Positions 44,310 through 57,325 of a stretch of DNA of 64,000 bases are shown here, in pieces. The notes beneath the pieces were generated by a model. The model was not told where the DNA came from. It made no database searches and saw only the letters and a program-made list of their open reading frames with translations. Origin of the DNA: Venturia oleaginea (lineage: Eukaryota > Ascomycota > Dothideomycetes > Venturiales > Venturiaceae); contig JABMLP010000007.1 of the NCBI GenBank assembly GCA_013176395.1, forward strand, positions 558,001-622,000, given 5' to 3'. Position 1 is the stretch's first letter; every line of letters begins with the position of its first letter. Both the position numbers and the translations under genes were made by a program.

Positions 44310-44690
44310 ATGGACTTTCGACCATAGCTTGTTTCCTGGGCCCGGGGTAGGTCCGGTAGGGGACCACTGGGTGAGCGATTCTACTAGTCGTTCGATTCGA
44401 TCGAGCTGTTTGCTTGCGGTAGCGTTCTGGGAGTTCAGGGGCTGGCCTAGGGCTTTGACGGCGAGTTGGACTTGGATGAAAATGGACCGATTTGGGGGCG
44501 GTGCTGGGCTATCGAGCTCGAGAAGAAGCTATAGTAAGATGTTCTTTGCGCTCTCGGGCTTTTCAGGGCCTTCGGGGGGGGTCTTTTTGGGTTTGTTGAG
44601 TCCCGTTTGGCTGAGGTGGTGTACCTCCGGTGCTGAACCGATGGCTGCCAGACTCCTGCGCTGGTTGCGGCATCTCTTTTTTGGGTAAAG

Positions 44691-47600
44691 TAACCCTTGC
44701 GAGTACGGTGCGAGTGTCTGTAGCTTTATTTCGATGGATTTGGGCGATTTCGACTCCGTGGAGAAGTTTTTTAATATAATAATGATCTTGAAGAAATATG
44801 GCTCAGTCCTTGTTAAATAAACTTATACGATACTACGATAAAGCGGGTTGAATATTATTTTGGGGTATGAATTTATTGGATAGCGTAGAGAAAATCCCAC
44901 AGTAGATATTGGTAGCAAGCTAGAAGTAAATATTATTACTACCATCACTTCCAAATTAGTTGCATTGACGTACCTAATTCTAGAGTCTTTTCGACTAGGA
45001 ATCTAGTCCCGAGCCAATGATGATTATATCCAACCTTTAGGTAGTTAACTTAGAAGCGACCCTCAATTTTCCGTTACCCACAGCTTCCAAGCTCTTATAT
45101 TTTTCCCCTATTTACCGAATGCTTTTCCCAAACATGAAATCGAGTAACCACATTTGCAACTCTCAAAGAAAGGCGTAGGCGGTTTACTTATAGTACTGAT
45201 CGGCCGTCCAAACGCCTAAGATGCAGGGTTGTAAGTGTTTACCTATCGCCGACAAAACAAAGCCGTCAAATTCCGATTTTAAATACTACAAAACCATCGT
45301 TTTCTCGAGCTCAACCAACTCTTCTTCATGCACCAAGATGACGAGATAATTAAACGATGGTCCGCTTAGATTTCCCGAAAGCTTGGTCCCGTTGTCTGCT
45401 AGCCGAATCTCAACATGTAGAGGGTATGGAAACCAAGCCGCTGAAGCAATCAGCAAACTCCTAGTCACGGCGAGTATATCAACGAAAGAAAGGTGATAAA
45501 GGTATTCATCACGATCCAGAGAAGACTTCATAATTATACTTACAAATTCCGGAGCCCCCTCACATGGCAAGGAAAGGCAAAAAACCGCTCGTTCTCAGTC
45601 TTTCGCCATAATCTTCAAGTTGCACAAACGAATCCCTATCATATCTCCTTTCCTCCGCCCGATCCAACAAATTCCCTTGCCGGGAAAGACCGCGAACTAA
45701 ATTGCGAATAACCGGTCATCGAAAGGGAACGAGGGTATATCGAGTACGATCAAGAATATATCATAGCGTAACAATCTCGGCACCGAGTCTCAAACTTTGC
45801 GTGCCATATACAAGCTTTCAAAAGACTGTCCATATAAGAGATCGAAGGACGGCTTTGTAATTGTACTATACCCCATGCATAGGAGACTTTTCAGGATAGA
45901 AAGGAGGCTGAAGCTGAAGCTGAGGATAGGAATGAAGTTGATGATTTACTTAGGAAAAGCGATGATAATAAGCATTACATTTATTATAAGTAGTAGCAGA
46001 GTGCAGCATTCTTCTCAAACTTTGGGTGGTGTATGTCAGGCATTGAATCTTTCTTTTTGGGTGAGAGATGGATTCTTAAATATGCTCAGAAGAGGTTGTG
46101 ATGGTCGCGATTTGATGCGTGGTAGGGTATTCTGGGCTGGTGTAGCGTGAGCGAGGAATAGTATAAGACTGCTAAGTATGGCGTGCGGGTCTGTATACTT
46201 GCCTTTTAGATCACGATTGATGAAACACACTATTTGGGCTTCAAAGCTCGATGCGATGGCCACGATCAGGTAAACCGTGAGGTGTCTATCTTCGTAGCGC
46301 AAAAGAGTTCTAGAAGGGTAAGATAGATATGAATATATCCCTTCACAAAATGCTCACCCGCCAGCTGAACCTTACAGCATCCTGATTTACTGACCAACCG
46401 AATTGTACCTAACGAGGAAAGCTGCGAAAATATCACGCACAGTGCACTCGATTAACAGCTCTACTACTGGCTGATGTCGAATTAGAGTTTTCGCTTAACC
46501 GTCCGAGATTTATTGCATGCTTACAATTCCCCGAATCTAACACGTGATAACGAATGATGTGATGACGGTCGATACGTGTGATCGGATGAGTCATGTGAGC
46601 AAAGGTCGGCCGCCGCGGGTTCGAGGTGTGTGCCATGGTACTGAGGCCCAAGCTTGTTATACCAAGTGACAGAAGTTCCATTTATTCAGGGTTGGGGCAG
46701 GTCGATTATTAAGCAAATAGATAATTATTGCACCCCGTTGCGTTGCTCGACGCGGACCATCTGAGGAGCAGGTGATGTCGAGCTCAACAGCTTGACGTTT
46801 ACCGAGGCAATGTTAATAACTATCACAATAAGGAGTCCGTGCAATGAGACTATCAATAGATGGCGAAGTCAATCTGTCCGCATCTGCACGAGGAACTCGC
46901 GACAGTATCTGCCACGCCAAGGTCGGTGCGTTTGAACCACCATGGGTGCGATTGCGATCCTCAGGCCCAAGCGGAGTGAATTCCGCGTATCCGTGCACTA
47001 CTCCGTTTATTCCATCATTTCGAGGTCCAAACATAGCGAACATGACACGTGCTCGATCCTCGATCCTCGTCATGATCATGTTGTGCCGAGGACTGGGGTC
47101 TTTGTGGTGGAGTAGCGTTTCGCTGCGGTGTAGCATCCTCTATCTAGTTGAGCCCGGTCGGCTTGGCCCTGCTCGATCGACGTTTGAGGTGCAGCCATGA
47201 CAAAGCCGGCCATTTTGCGAACCCCAAAATTGTCGAAGACTGGAGATTGCGAAGGCAAGCGAGAAACTGGAGAAAAAGTTTTGCGGGGGAGAATTGAAAC
47301 GCTCTAGTCATGGGAAGGTTGCGACTGTGGTGGTCAAGCACGCTTTCATACCTCTGCTCCATGTTGCTTCTCGATATACATCGCGAACTGTTGTCGAGCT
47401 GTGATGTATTCGAGCCTTGCATACAAGAACGCCATCTCGATTGGGGTTGGAATGCCTGTTCGTAGTCTTCGTATCAAGACTTAGCCTCGCTGGTCCCCAT
47501 CGTTTGACCGATAGCCAAGTAGCAGTGAGATCGTTCTCATGTCGTCTGATTTACTAGAAGCAGTCGACGAGGTTTACAAGGAGGTGGACAGCCGGACAGC

Positions 47601-50283
47601 GAGTTCCTCCAGATAAGGCTAAGAAGCCACCTCTTTACATACATCCTGAGATACGCTTGTGATGCACGGTGCCTCGAGCTTCCGTTACGAAATCTGGAAA
47701 TCAGAGGCGACTTTCGGAAGAATGCTTTTAAATGCTGCTGGGCTCCAATGATGGGAGGGGACTCGAGCAGGTGTTGAAAACCTGGATTTACTGCATTATC
47801 AGCTGGGGTCATTGTCGTCTTTGATTTCTAAGTGAAAACTTCCTTGCACTGAGTCTGGTCGATCTTGTCCAATTGGCCGATGTTCCAATATTATCCAAGA
47901 TGTCGATATTACGGGCCGGGTTTCGGACACAGACATTTCGCTTATTGTCTTGTGTGGTTGTAGGTGTCGGAACGGCTGCTCGGCGTTTGCGGAGTAGACG
48001 CAACAACTTTGAAGTCTCTGATACGGGTTCATTCATCTTCGATTAAACGACCCAGGCCAGCACAAGCTACTTGGCAGTTTGCTTGCATCCTTTCACTAGA
48101 GGGTCATCAGTTATGATAACATGGAAGTCCTTTCGATAACTTGGGCACGAATCGCTGGTGGTTTTGAAAGCAAGGAGGGCTTCGTGTACCCCAAGTCCAA
48201 GGCGAAAACGACATCAATATCCCGGGAGTGGCCGAAAGAGAAGCTGGGGAAAATGTGGATTTGCGGATTGCGATGGAAGTCGTATCTTGATCTCCCATGC
48301 CGAGCTCTCTACAGCGCCAATACCTATGTTACCTTCAGGAGGTATCGCATCTACTGAGCACGTTAACATGCAGGGTGAATCATGGTAACGAGCAAGTATT
48401 GTGGGTTCAGAACAGGAGATTTGACGAGCTTTCGATTCTCGTAGCTAGTCTTTGGCAGCCACAAGGAGAGATCAACCTCATCATGCCCACATTCGATCTC
48501 ACAGCGGTACTCAATGCGGACAGCTTTCAAAGCAAATCTGCGCGACCTTGGAGACTGTGTGACGAGATGTCAAAATGTTTTATTACAAACGGGGTGCGAT
48601 GCGACGATCTAATCCAAGACTTGTAACTCCACAAAACATACGCGTGGAACGTGGTTAGCATATGAAATGAAAGGATTGTGTTTGTCGATCCCTTTGCACG
48701 CTCCGAAAAGGACCGATGATAACGTCAAGGAACCGGCGTTTACATGACCACGGTCTCTGAGAGTTGACAGGGCAACCTATTTTCATCTGAGATATATTTC
48801 TGTTGACAGTGTCTACTTGCAACGCCCAGGTCGGGCACCGAGAAGTCGGTCAGTTCAAACAAGTCTCGGCACAGAGTAGTATATAATAGATAGTATTATT
48901 ACGCAGTATTCTGGGCACGACTGTTGTGAATTCCCGGACTGGCCTCCCGCACCCTAGGCCAGCCCGTTGATCCCGAATTGGCATTGCCTTAAACTTTACT
49001 AGGCCCCTTGGCGGATCCTCAGCTCGTGCTGCCCATCAGACCGCTTTGGCGTGATGTAAACTCATGGGTGCAGCAGTAGCGGCGAGGCATGACGACCAGA
49101 TAGCTTGACGAAGGAGCAGAAGATGCTGGCATGGCCCGCAGAGCCTCTGGGGCTGTGTTCCTGGGGATCCAGGGCCAGGATGTCAGGATCATCAGCCACC
49201 CCGGCATCCTGCAGCATCATGGCCAAGTGTGTGCTGAGAAGTCGGGGTGTTACTGAAACCGGTGGATGGCAAGTCGCACAGGTTACGTGCCGAAGTTCTC
49301 ACGGCCCAACGACGCTAGAGGCTGTGAAGTTGATGCTCAGCGGCCGCAGCCGCGCAGAGAGGTCTTGGAAGGGTCGATGGTGATAACATGGGGTCTCTAG
49401 TGATCGTCAAGCGTATCTTGGAGGCGGGCTTAGATATGGCTGTTGTCTTGGCAATGTTTAGACCTGAATCCATCCGACCTCAATGATCCCGCAACCATTG
49501 TGCTCCTCTCTACCAGAGGGACGTCATACTTTGGATTAACCAGAGTCCGTCCCTCGCCCTTCATTTCCAGAATGCTTCCAATTTCCAGAATTCTGATTGT
49601 CCGTTTCCCACGTGTGCAAGTGTGCAACGGGGTGTCCGTGTGGTCTGCCCTCAACCGGACTGTGGTACTTGGTACTTGGTAGGGACTTGAAGAGCTCGAA
49701 CCTGCTCATACTGCTGTGTTGTGTTGTCTCGTCTTGTCTTCCTTGGCTGATAAGATCCCTTCTTGGCTGCCGGCTTACAGTGTTTCTGCTGCCGCACAAG
49801 GAACCCGAGCTTTATCAAAACTTCCCATCCACCTTGGCAGTCTTGACCGCTAGCCTCTGTGGTATCGTTCTCTTCCAGCTCTTGGGAGACATCAACCACA
49901 CCTAGGGCGAATTAGATTGATCTGAACCGGCATGTTGTACTCGTGGAGAATTAGTCGTATTGACCCAAGGTACACATGGCCTCTTTGGTACGTCAGTTGC
50001 AACGGCTTCTGAGCCGCAGTGGTCTATAGAAGTCGTCCGAATGTCCATCGCGAACATCCTTTCACATCAGCCTCATTCACTGGCTACTACTCAACGCCTA
50101 TCTCCCTGGCTTTTCGTCACTTCCAACACCTCACCCACTATCCTTGCAATCGACCCTTACGAGTGGGCCTCCGCTACATGATCTCGACCTTCAGCACCGT
50201 GCCTCTGATCAGATCTCTTTCCGAACCCTTGGGTTGAATGCGCCGTCCATTGTTAATTGCCCACACATTCCCCTGCCAGTAGC
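44691..50283. other. long stretch without recognised genes
   Basis: From 44700 to about 46450 the sequence is AT-rich and looks like old repeat material. From 46800 to 50280 it is balanced in composition, and frames of 60-118 codons occur on both strands (for example 46844-47200 plus, 47809-48036 minus, 48121-48357 plus). None shows a family motif or a convincing splice chain. One or more lineage-specific or decayed genes may hide here. Confidence 0.4.
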
Positions 50284-52012
50284 ATGTCTTCGCCCGACAC
50301 GCTACCCCAGCTCTTCACTCAAAAGCCGACTGAGAATAAGAAGGAAAGAGCCAGCTCCCCCTCTGGATCCGAAAGCTCATCCAACAAGGCCGCCAACATG
50401 GACGAAGAACCTGCATGGCTCAGAGAATGGCAGGCTTATCGCACCCTGATGGGATGCTTCTTCCTCATGTTCAACAGCTGGGGTTTGGTCAACGCCTATG
50501 GCACCTTCTCGAGCTACTACATGGAATCACTTATGCCAGATGCGCCAATCTACCTTCTGAATCTCATCGGCTCGACAGAATCCTTCGTCGTGCTCGTCCT
50601 CTCCTTCGCCGTGGGAAGACTGCTCGATGCCGGCTTCTCGCGTCATCTCCTGGGCCTGGGGACTGTCCTTGTCTCACTCGGAATGTTCATGTTGAGCCTC
50701 ACGAGCGGCGACGGCGGCCGATCAGAGGGCAGATACTCCCTGATTTGGGTGACGCAAGGTTTCACGCAGGGCTTAGGCATGGCTTGCTTTTTTGTCGCTA
50801 GCTCGCAAAGTACGTACTTCACTCGACGTGTCTCATTGCAATGCTCATACTCTCTCAGTTGCAGCAACCTGGTTCATTCGGCGCAAATCGTTTGCCATTG
50901 GTATCGTGGCTTCAGGAGCCAGTATCGGTAAGTTCTAATCCGATACCGGCTGTGCGATAAGCACATACTGACAGCCTTCGACAGCTGGTCTGGTCTACCC
51001 CATCATGACCAAATATCTCATCACCAGCATCGGCTTCAACAACGCTGTCCGAGGCGTTGGCGGGCTGGTCGCTGGAACAGCTTTGGTCTCGTTCTTTTGT
51101 GCTATCCCAAACCCTGCTCATCCTTTGAACAAGGAGTCGGAGTATTCATGGGGCAATGTACGTCGTTGGATCGATCCAAACGCCTTCAGAAACGCGACTT
51201 TCAACTGGTTCTGCGCGAGCATTGCCTTTATGTTCTTTGGCTTCTACGCCATCTTCTTCAACCTTGAAGAGGTGAGCTCATCTTGACATCTCCCTCGAAT
51301 GAATCTGAAACTGATGTCTTCACAGTGGGCGTACAACGAGAAACTTGGAGTGAAGAATAGCACCCCAAACGCCGGGAACGATTTCGGTAACTCACCTGAG
51401 CCTAATTCCAACCTCCGCACTTGGTTGTACCTCTCCATCATGAACGCATCTAGCACAATCGGACGAATGCTCTCAGGTTGGCTTAGCGACAAATACGGTG
51501 CCCTCACCGTCCACTTCGTTGTCATGTTCGTCTCCTCAATTCTGGTATTTGTTTGGTGGACACTTGCCCACAGCGTTGGCGCCGCCTTCGGTTTCGTTGT
51601 CGTCTTCGGCGCAGTCTCAGGCGCCGTCATCGGTCTCCCTCCAGCTACAGTCGCGAATATCATCACTCGCAGTCCAGGCGTAGATCACTCCCGTCTCGGT
51701 CAATGGACAGGAATGATGTACACCATCGCCTCCCCATTCGCTCTCACCGGGCCCGTCATCGCCGGCTACCTGATCACCAAATACGACAACTACCTCACTG
51801 TCCAGATGTGGAGCGCCACCTGTCTGTTCATGGCAGCGCTCTGTCTGCTCGCTGCTGGCGTCAGCGCCGATCGCATTGAGAAGAGAAGTTCCCGATTCAC
51901 AGGGTTTATTAGCAGCGCAATGAACTCTATCTATACCAAGGATGAGGAAAAAGGGGAGAGCCAGGTTCCAACACGAGTCCCAAGCATCAGGAACAACGTC
52001 GAGTCTGCATAA
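50284..52012 (+). CDS. MFS transporter, monocarboxylate (MCT/SLC16-like) type
   Basis: Exons 50284-50809, 50859-50927, 50985-51271 and 51326-52012, with introns of 49, 57 and 54 bp and consistent phases, give 522 aa. A hydrophilic N-terminus (about 1-50, Ser/Lys-rich) precedes about twelve membrane segments, starting RTLMGCFFLMFNSWGLVNAYG. Family marks include WFIRRKSFAIGIVASGASIG around the second and third exons (as in fungal MCT-like proteins) and GRMLSGWLSDKYG, the loop after the first helix of the second half. The C-terminal tail is short and charged. Fungal members sit in the plasma membrane or vacuole and move small organic molecules; the cargo here is unknown. The ATG at 50284 was chosen over an in-frame TTG upstream. 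Confidence 0.92.
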
Positions 52013-53525
52013 CCTGCATCTCTCTTTCTTGATCCTCTTGACGTGCTCTTGCGTTCTAGCATTCGAAATGGGTGGTCATACATATTTGTGGGGTTTATTC
52101 CTGGCGTTGGGGGTCTGGAACCCTAACGGCATGAGCATACTCTTAAGGAATATAGCTGTGAGGCGGCGATTATGCTAGCATTGGGAGATAACCGGCATAA
52201 TGATGTTTTCATGAATTCGACCAATTTGGCTGGACATTTATGAATGGAAGGTGTCAAGAATATTCACGACCTTTCCCTCGTTATTAGACTCACTACTACT
52301 ACGAAATGAGCGTCGCCGCTCGACTTAGAAAAATCAGAAGATTGAAGAAAAGATTTGAGTACGAAATAGGCTGCACCGCATCAAGGTGAATAGAATGAGA
52401 TGAATGTGATTGATACGCGAAAATTCCCGAAACTCTACTGACTTCCGACATGACATGCGATACGTCTGTCCATCTCCCCTTGTCGCTAAAGTAGGTAAGA
52501 CTACTGATTTGCAAAGACCTAGCGAATACAGAAAGGAGAATTCCGTTGAATTTACAAGATAGAGTCTACCACAGAGCGGAAATTTAAGATGACGATGACC
52601 AATGCCCTATCGCCCAGCCTTATACGCCAAGAATAACTTATGAATCACGTGATATTCCAAATTACGCAGTAGATTGCCGGTATGCATCTCCATCCAAAAC
52701 GAAAGGGAGGCAATAAGAACAATATTCAAACAAAAAACAAGGATAATAATGAAATAAAACCAATACTACACGACGACAAATAACATAATCCCAACCACGC
52801 GATCGACATCATCAAAGCCCCTCCGAGCCCCTCCCCCCACCCCCCGAAAACCCCCGAGATCACCACTGTCCCGCTCCGTAATCGCCCGTCCTCGCTCACG
52901 CACTTCCATAAACCTTGCCGTACTTGCACAGCCTTGCATCGTTGATTTCGTATTAACTAGAGATGTGTTGTACACTGTCCATCTGCCGACCTGACCCGAT
53001 GGAAGCGGAGCCGAGCAGATGGGAGAAGAGCAAAGTAGAGCCGGCCTGAGCAGATCCGAGCCAAAGCGGATGGAGCAGATGAAAGAAGATCAGAGCAGAA
53101 GAGCCCGACCAGAGTCACCGGTTCCAAGTAGATCGAATCAGAGCTTGACAGTTGTGCCTGTTTGGTTGCGATGTGCAATGCAATGCAATGCAATGCGATG
53201 CAGAAACAAAGAACCGATGTAGATTTCAATCATCGGATGTTTTGTGAAGGCTGTGCACAGTTCAATCATCGGGTGATTTTTTTCAAAAGCGATCGATCAT
53301 ATGCCGTTCCAAGCAATCATTATCATTAGACGGTTTTTTTGGTGTCGCTCCCAGTGTAATGTAATGTCCAAAAAAATCATGCGCCTTTCCCCGTCTATAG
53401 TTTCCCTGTCATTTCCTTTCATTTCTTTTTCCTTTCTTTTCGTCATGGGCATCAATCATATCTCATAACCATGTGACCAATCTGTTTCCTCCCTTTCCTC
53501 TCCTCCCTTCTCCAGAAACACACTT
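52013..53525. other. intergenic, nothing recognised
   Basis: This lies between the 3' ends of two convergent genes. A short (caatg)n run lies near 53176-53200, and purine-rich gagcagat-like repeats occur at 53010-53110. Confidence 0.45.
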
Positions 53526-56500
53526 TCAAGCCGCACCGCCCAACCCCGCGGCCATCGCCAAGTACCACGTCCTACTCGCCCCACCATCCAGATACGCCGG
53601 ATTGAAGTTGTCGTCGGCGAAGAAGTTCCAACTTGTTTTTGGGTCGATGAGGGCGAGGTTCGCCATTAGGATGCCGCGCCAGCCGTCGGTGACGGCATCG
53701 ACGCGGCCGTTGTCGAAGTATTTGGCCCATTCTTCGCGGACGAAGTTGGCTTTGCGGCTTATCGAGGAGGAGGGGTTGAGTGGGAGCATGTGGATCCTAG
53801 GGGGTTGTTAGAGAGATGAGGGAAAAGGGATCTGATGAGGTGAGTATGTTGCAGCTTCAAAGCATGTTTTGACCGATGATGATCGGTATCGCTGAATTCC
53901 TGGTGAATCGATTCCCAACATCACCAGAAATCTAGCGAGGTCGATGGTGATTTCGAAAAAGCTCGATTGGATGGGGTGGTAGGACAGTGGAAAGAAAGAC
54001 GTACCCTTCGATGTATTCGGGTTTTGTACCAAAGTAAGTGGTATGATCGATTTTCCCCTCGAATAAGATGCCTGATGCCTTGTTATCAATGAAGTTAGCA
54101 GGTTGATTCATGTTCGTGGATTCCATCAGGAAATAATTGGAAAAGGAACGGGCTTGGATGGCCAACATGAGATCACCTCTAGCCTCCATGTTGCCATCAC
54201 CAGATACTTTACCCCACATCTTCACGGCATAGCTTGCAAAAGCATCCTCACTGCTGCTTTCTTCATCTACAATCACACAAAAACATTAGTATCCATTCCT
54301 TACATCGCATCCAAGAAATCACCAAGAACTGCGATTGGAGTTTGTATTACCTTTCCCTGCCTCTGACGCAAACAGTCCCTTGGCCCAACTAGAAAATGCA
54401 AATTAGCGGCCTGGTCAAGAAAGAGAGCAAACTAAGTCGGTTTGTGTAACAAGGCTACGTACCTATGTCCGTGGTACCAATCGAAGTTACGCGAGAAAGG
54501 GTAGTACGCATCATCCGTGGCAGAATTGGCATAATCGCGAACCAGCATATTCACCCAAGCCAGATTCTGGGCATTCTGTATCCAAGCAGGATCGAGGTAG
54601 GCGATGACGGCAGCTGTGTACACAAAGTACCCGTAGTGGAAATGATGATCGTTGTATGCCGTTCCTTTCATTGTCATTGTTAATCATGGGCCCTTTTGTG
54701 AAAGAGGCAAACCGCGTTTGGGAATACGTACCCCCATAGTCGGCATTGATATCTGTCCAGCCGGCGCTGGATACCGCTCCTTTCCAAGTAACATCGTACA
54801 CGAGTGGGTTTATCTGGTGGTTTTGAACAAAGACGTTGTATGCCGCCTTGAGTTTGACCAAGCCTGCCGCAGCAACGTCAGGACTGTTCGCCAAATCGTT
54901 CGCCGCGTAGACAATCGCTGCGAATTTGGCAAGAGCTTTGCCGCTGAAATACATGGTGTCGAGGTTAGTCTGCGCGCTGATGTCTTCGCCAAGTTCTTCG
55001 GCTGCCGTTTGTGCGATCAGAGAGACAGCGGCGGCAGGGAGGTTGGTGACCGTTCCGGTTGTTGGACTGTACGGTGCGAACGTCATGTTGCTGGCGAGCT
55101 GTTCGATCATGGTCCATCTGTCAGCTAGCAGGCCGGTGGCAATGCCTTTGGTCGTGGTTTGCAAGGTTATGTCTTTCTTGAATCCTACCGTGGCTGAGTC
55201 GAAAGACTGAACGTGGTGTGGGAGAGCAAACATGATCAAGGTCTTGGATATGTCACCATGCTTGGTCCACGATAGTGAGTAGCTTGCTGTGGTGGTGCCA
55301 GTGACCGAAACTGTGAATTGGGAAACGATGGTGCCAGATACAGCCCCAGCAACGGCATAGACACCAGCTGACGAGTCATAGACATTAGCAGCTGAATCTC
55401 CACCAGTAATCTTTGCAACTTGAATGATACCACTGAATCCGCTAGAGATCTGTATGGTCTGGCTGTCGTTGAGGACGATCTCGGGCGAAGACGTGGAGTC
55501 GCTGGGGATGATATAGATGGCCCACTCCGTTCCGTCTTGGAGAGTTGCGGTGGTTTTGAAGATGCCATTCTTGATCGAGAGGGGTGAAAGTTCGTCGAAG
55601 AGAACACCAGATTGAATCAACGGCGTGCCGGAAGAATAAATCGCAGTGACAAAGCCCATGCCCTGAACAAGAGGCATAGTCAAGACTGGCGCTGCATCGG
55701 CAGAAGGAGCAAGGTTCGCATTGACGCTAAATGCCTCATGGGTATCTGAAGTGAGAACAGTCGTCAAGCCGAGTTCCTGAGCAGAGAAAATAAGAGAATC
55801 GATACCGACTGGGTTGATGAAATACTGTGCTGGGTCTCCTGGACCATACGTGACTTGGGAGCGTTCGATATGCGAGATGGCCATGCCCCAGCTGTTGATA
55901 TTGTTTGCTCCTTTTGCCCATCGAATCGAGTATGGATGGGTCCAGATGGAATCTGATTGACCACCCAAAAAGAGAGCAGCGTAGAATTTATTGGTAGGTA
56001 TCGGTCTGGTTACATTTGCAGCTATGCCTGTGCGCGGAATTGGATGGTCATATTTGGGTCCAACCATGTACGGGGCAGGATCAGTGGCGATCGGCACGAA
56101 AATATCTGTGCCACTTGGAGTCGCATCCACCAGTGTCCTGGAGGTTGTGCCATCGAGGCTTGTGGGGGAAGTCGTCGCAGATGCTGTAGCAATAACGGTG
56201 GTAGGGGAAGTTGTGGCAGACATTGGGGTGAAAGGGGAAGTTGTGTCAGATGTTGGGGTGATAGGTGAAGTTGTGTCAGACGTTGGGGTGATAGGGGAAA
56301 TTGTGGCAGACGTTGGAGTGACAGGGGAAATTGTGTCAGACGTCCGAGTGATGACGGTGGTGGGGGGAATTGTGGCAGACGTTCGAGTGGTGACGGCGGA
56401 GTGGGAAATTGTAGCAGGCCTTCGAGGGATGACGGTGGTGGGGAAGGGCATCACAGAAGAATGCCCAGCCATCTGTAAGGTGGTCACGACCCATCCAAAT

Positions 56501-57325
56501 CTCGCCCGCTGGATTGAAGGAGTATCGCTCGCTTTAATCGTGTATGAGCCCAGTGTCTGAGCTAAGATGGTACGATTTGATCGCGTAACTCCGCCAGTCG
56601 GTGATGATGAATTGTAGCGAGAAGCTGTTGTGGTTGCATTTGCTTCAACAACAGTAGACAAAATTGATGCGGCTAGAGAACCCGGCTGAGAAGTTCTAAC
56701 TGTGTCAGTTCGTGGGCTTTTCATACTTGAATGGTCACAATAGAAGTGAGGTTCTGCCAAACTCGGTTCTGATAACTCCGAGAATCGAAGGTGGGAAACT
56801 TGAACAAAAAGACACAACGTACTGGTTGAGACTACTGATCGATTGGGTCGCCACAGCCGAGTTCAAGGAAGCTGTCGAAAGCTTCGATGCGTTTCGGGCG
56901 AGGATTTCCGAGTCGACTTCTAGGGCCGAAGGTGCAAGAGTCGCAGAAACAGGTACGACGGTCAATCCTGTCGAGCCGTTGATCACAATGGTGGAATAGG
57001 AGACTTCCAACATTGTTGGAGAAGTGATTATTGGTGGAGGTAAGTCTGTGGGCGACACTATCGCGTTGGGTAGTGGTGTAGAGGTTATCGAGGAACTCGG
57101 GGAAAGGGAAGCTCCAGTTGGACGTATCCGCCTTGTTGAGAAATAAGTCCCTGGTCCAGACGAGAGCCATGAACTCGTTGGCGGGTCGTCATAATCTCCA
57201 TAGTCTGGACAAGCTCTCCGATTGCGATGCTCGAACGGCACAGCGTTCGTAGAGGTTGTATGTACTAGGATTGATATCAGCGCAGATGACAGGGTATACT
57301 TCGTACCTCTCCCATGTCGAGTCAT
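53526..57325 (-). CDS. GH81 endo-1,3-beta-glucanase, secreted, with Ser/Thr/Pro-rich N-terminal region
   Basis: Six exons on the minus strand: 57325-56823, 56761-54732, 54664-54463, 54388-54351, 54266-54005 and 53796-53526. All phases agree, giving 1,101 aa. A signal peptide ends near residue 28 (TSTNA). Then comes a long Ser/Thr/Pro region with a roughly 10-residue repeat such as SPITPTSDTT (about 56190-56340). The GH81 domain fills the remaining 700 residues: PIPTNKFYAALFLGGQ at its start, YNDHHFHYGYFVY, DWYHGHSWAKGLFASEAGK and DEESSSEDAF with the catalytic acidic residues (about 905-935). These enzymes cut wall beta-1,3-glucan, for example at cell separation. The first intron's acceptor (cgag) is weak, so the N-terminal junction is the least sure point; one exon is only 38 bp. 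Confidence 0.9.
56180..56440. repeat. 30-bp coding tandem repeat in the GH81 gene
   Basis: A ggggaaattgtgtcagacgt-like unit of 30 bp repeats, imperfectly, several times. On the coding strand it encodes a 10-residue Thr/Ser/Pro motif, likely an O-glycosylated spacer that can vary in length. Confidence 0.75.

Larger units (their letters stand above)
39220..44690 (-). mobile_element. Tad-like non-LTR retrotransposon (LINE), degenerate
   Basis: On the minus strand there is a 5' leader, ORF1 with three zinc knuckles (to 43116), then ORF2 with apurinic-type endonuclease, reverse transcriptase and a Cys/His C-terminal motif (43123-39507). Several frame disruptions show it is dead. The element boundaries are estimates: no target duplication was found. 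A TAA-type simple repeat near 39147-39160 may mark the 3' end. Confidence 0.8.

Noticed and set aside
46844..48357. Possible multi-exon gene between the LINE and the MFS gene
   Set aside because: I could not link the short frames with plausible splice sites or recognise any motif, so no gene is claimed.
54652..56560. Plus-strand frames of 158 and 189 codons
   Set aside because: Antisense of the GH81 gene, whose exons are supported by domain content and phase.
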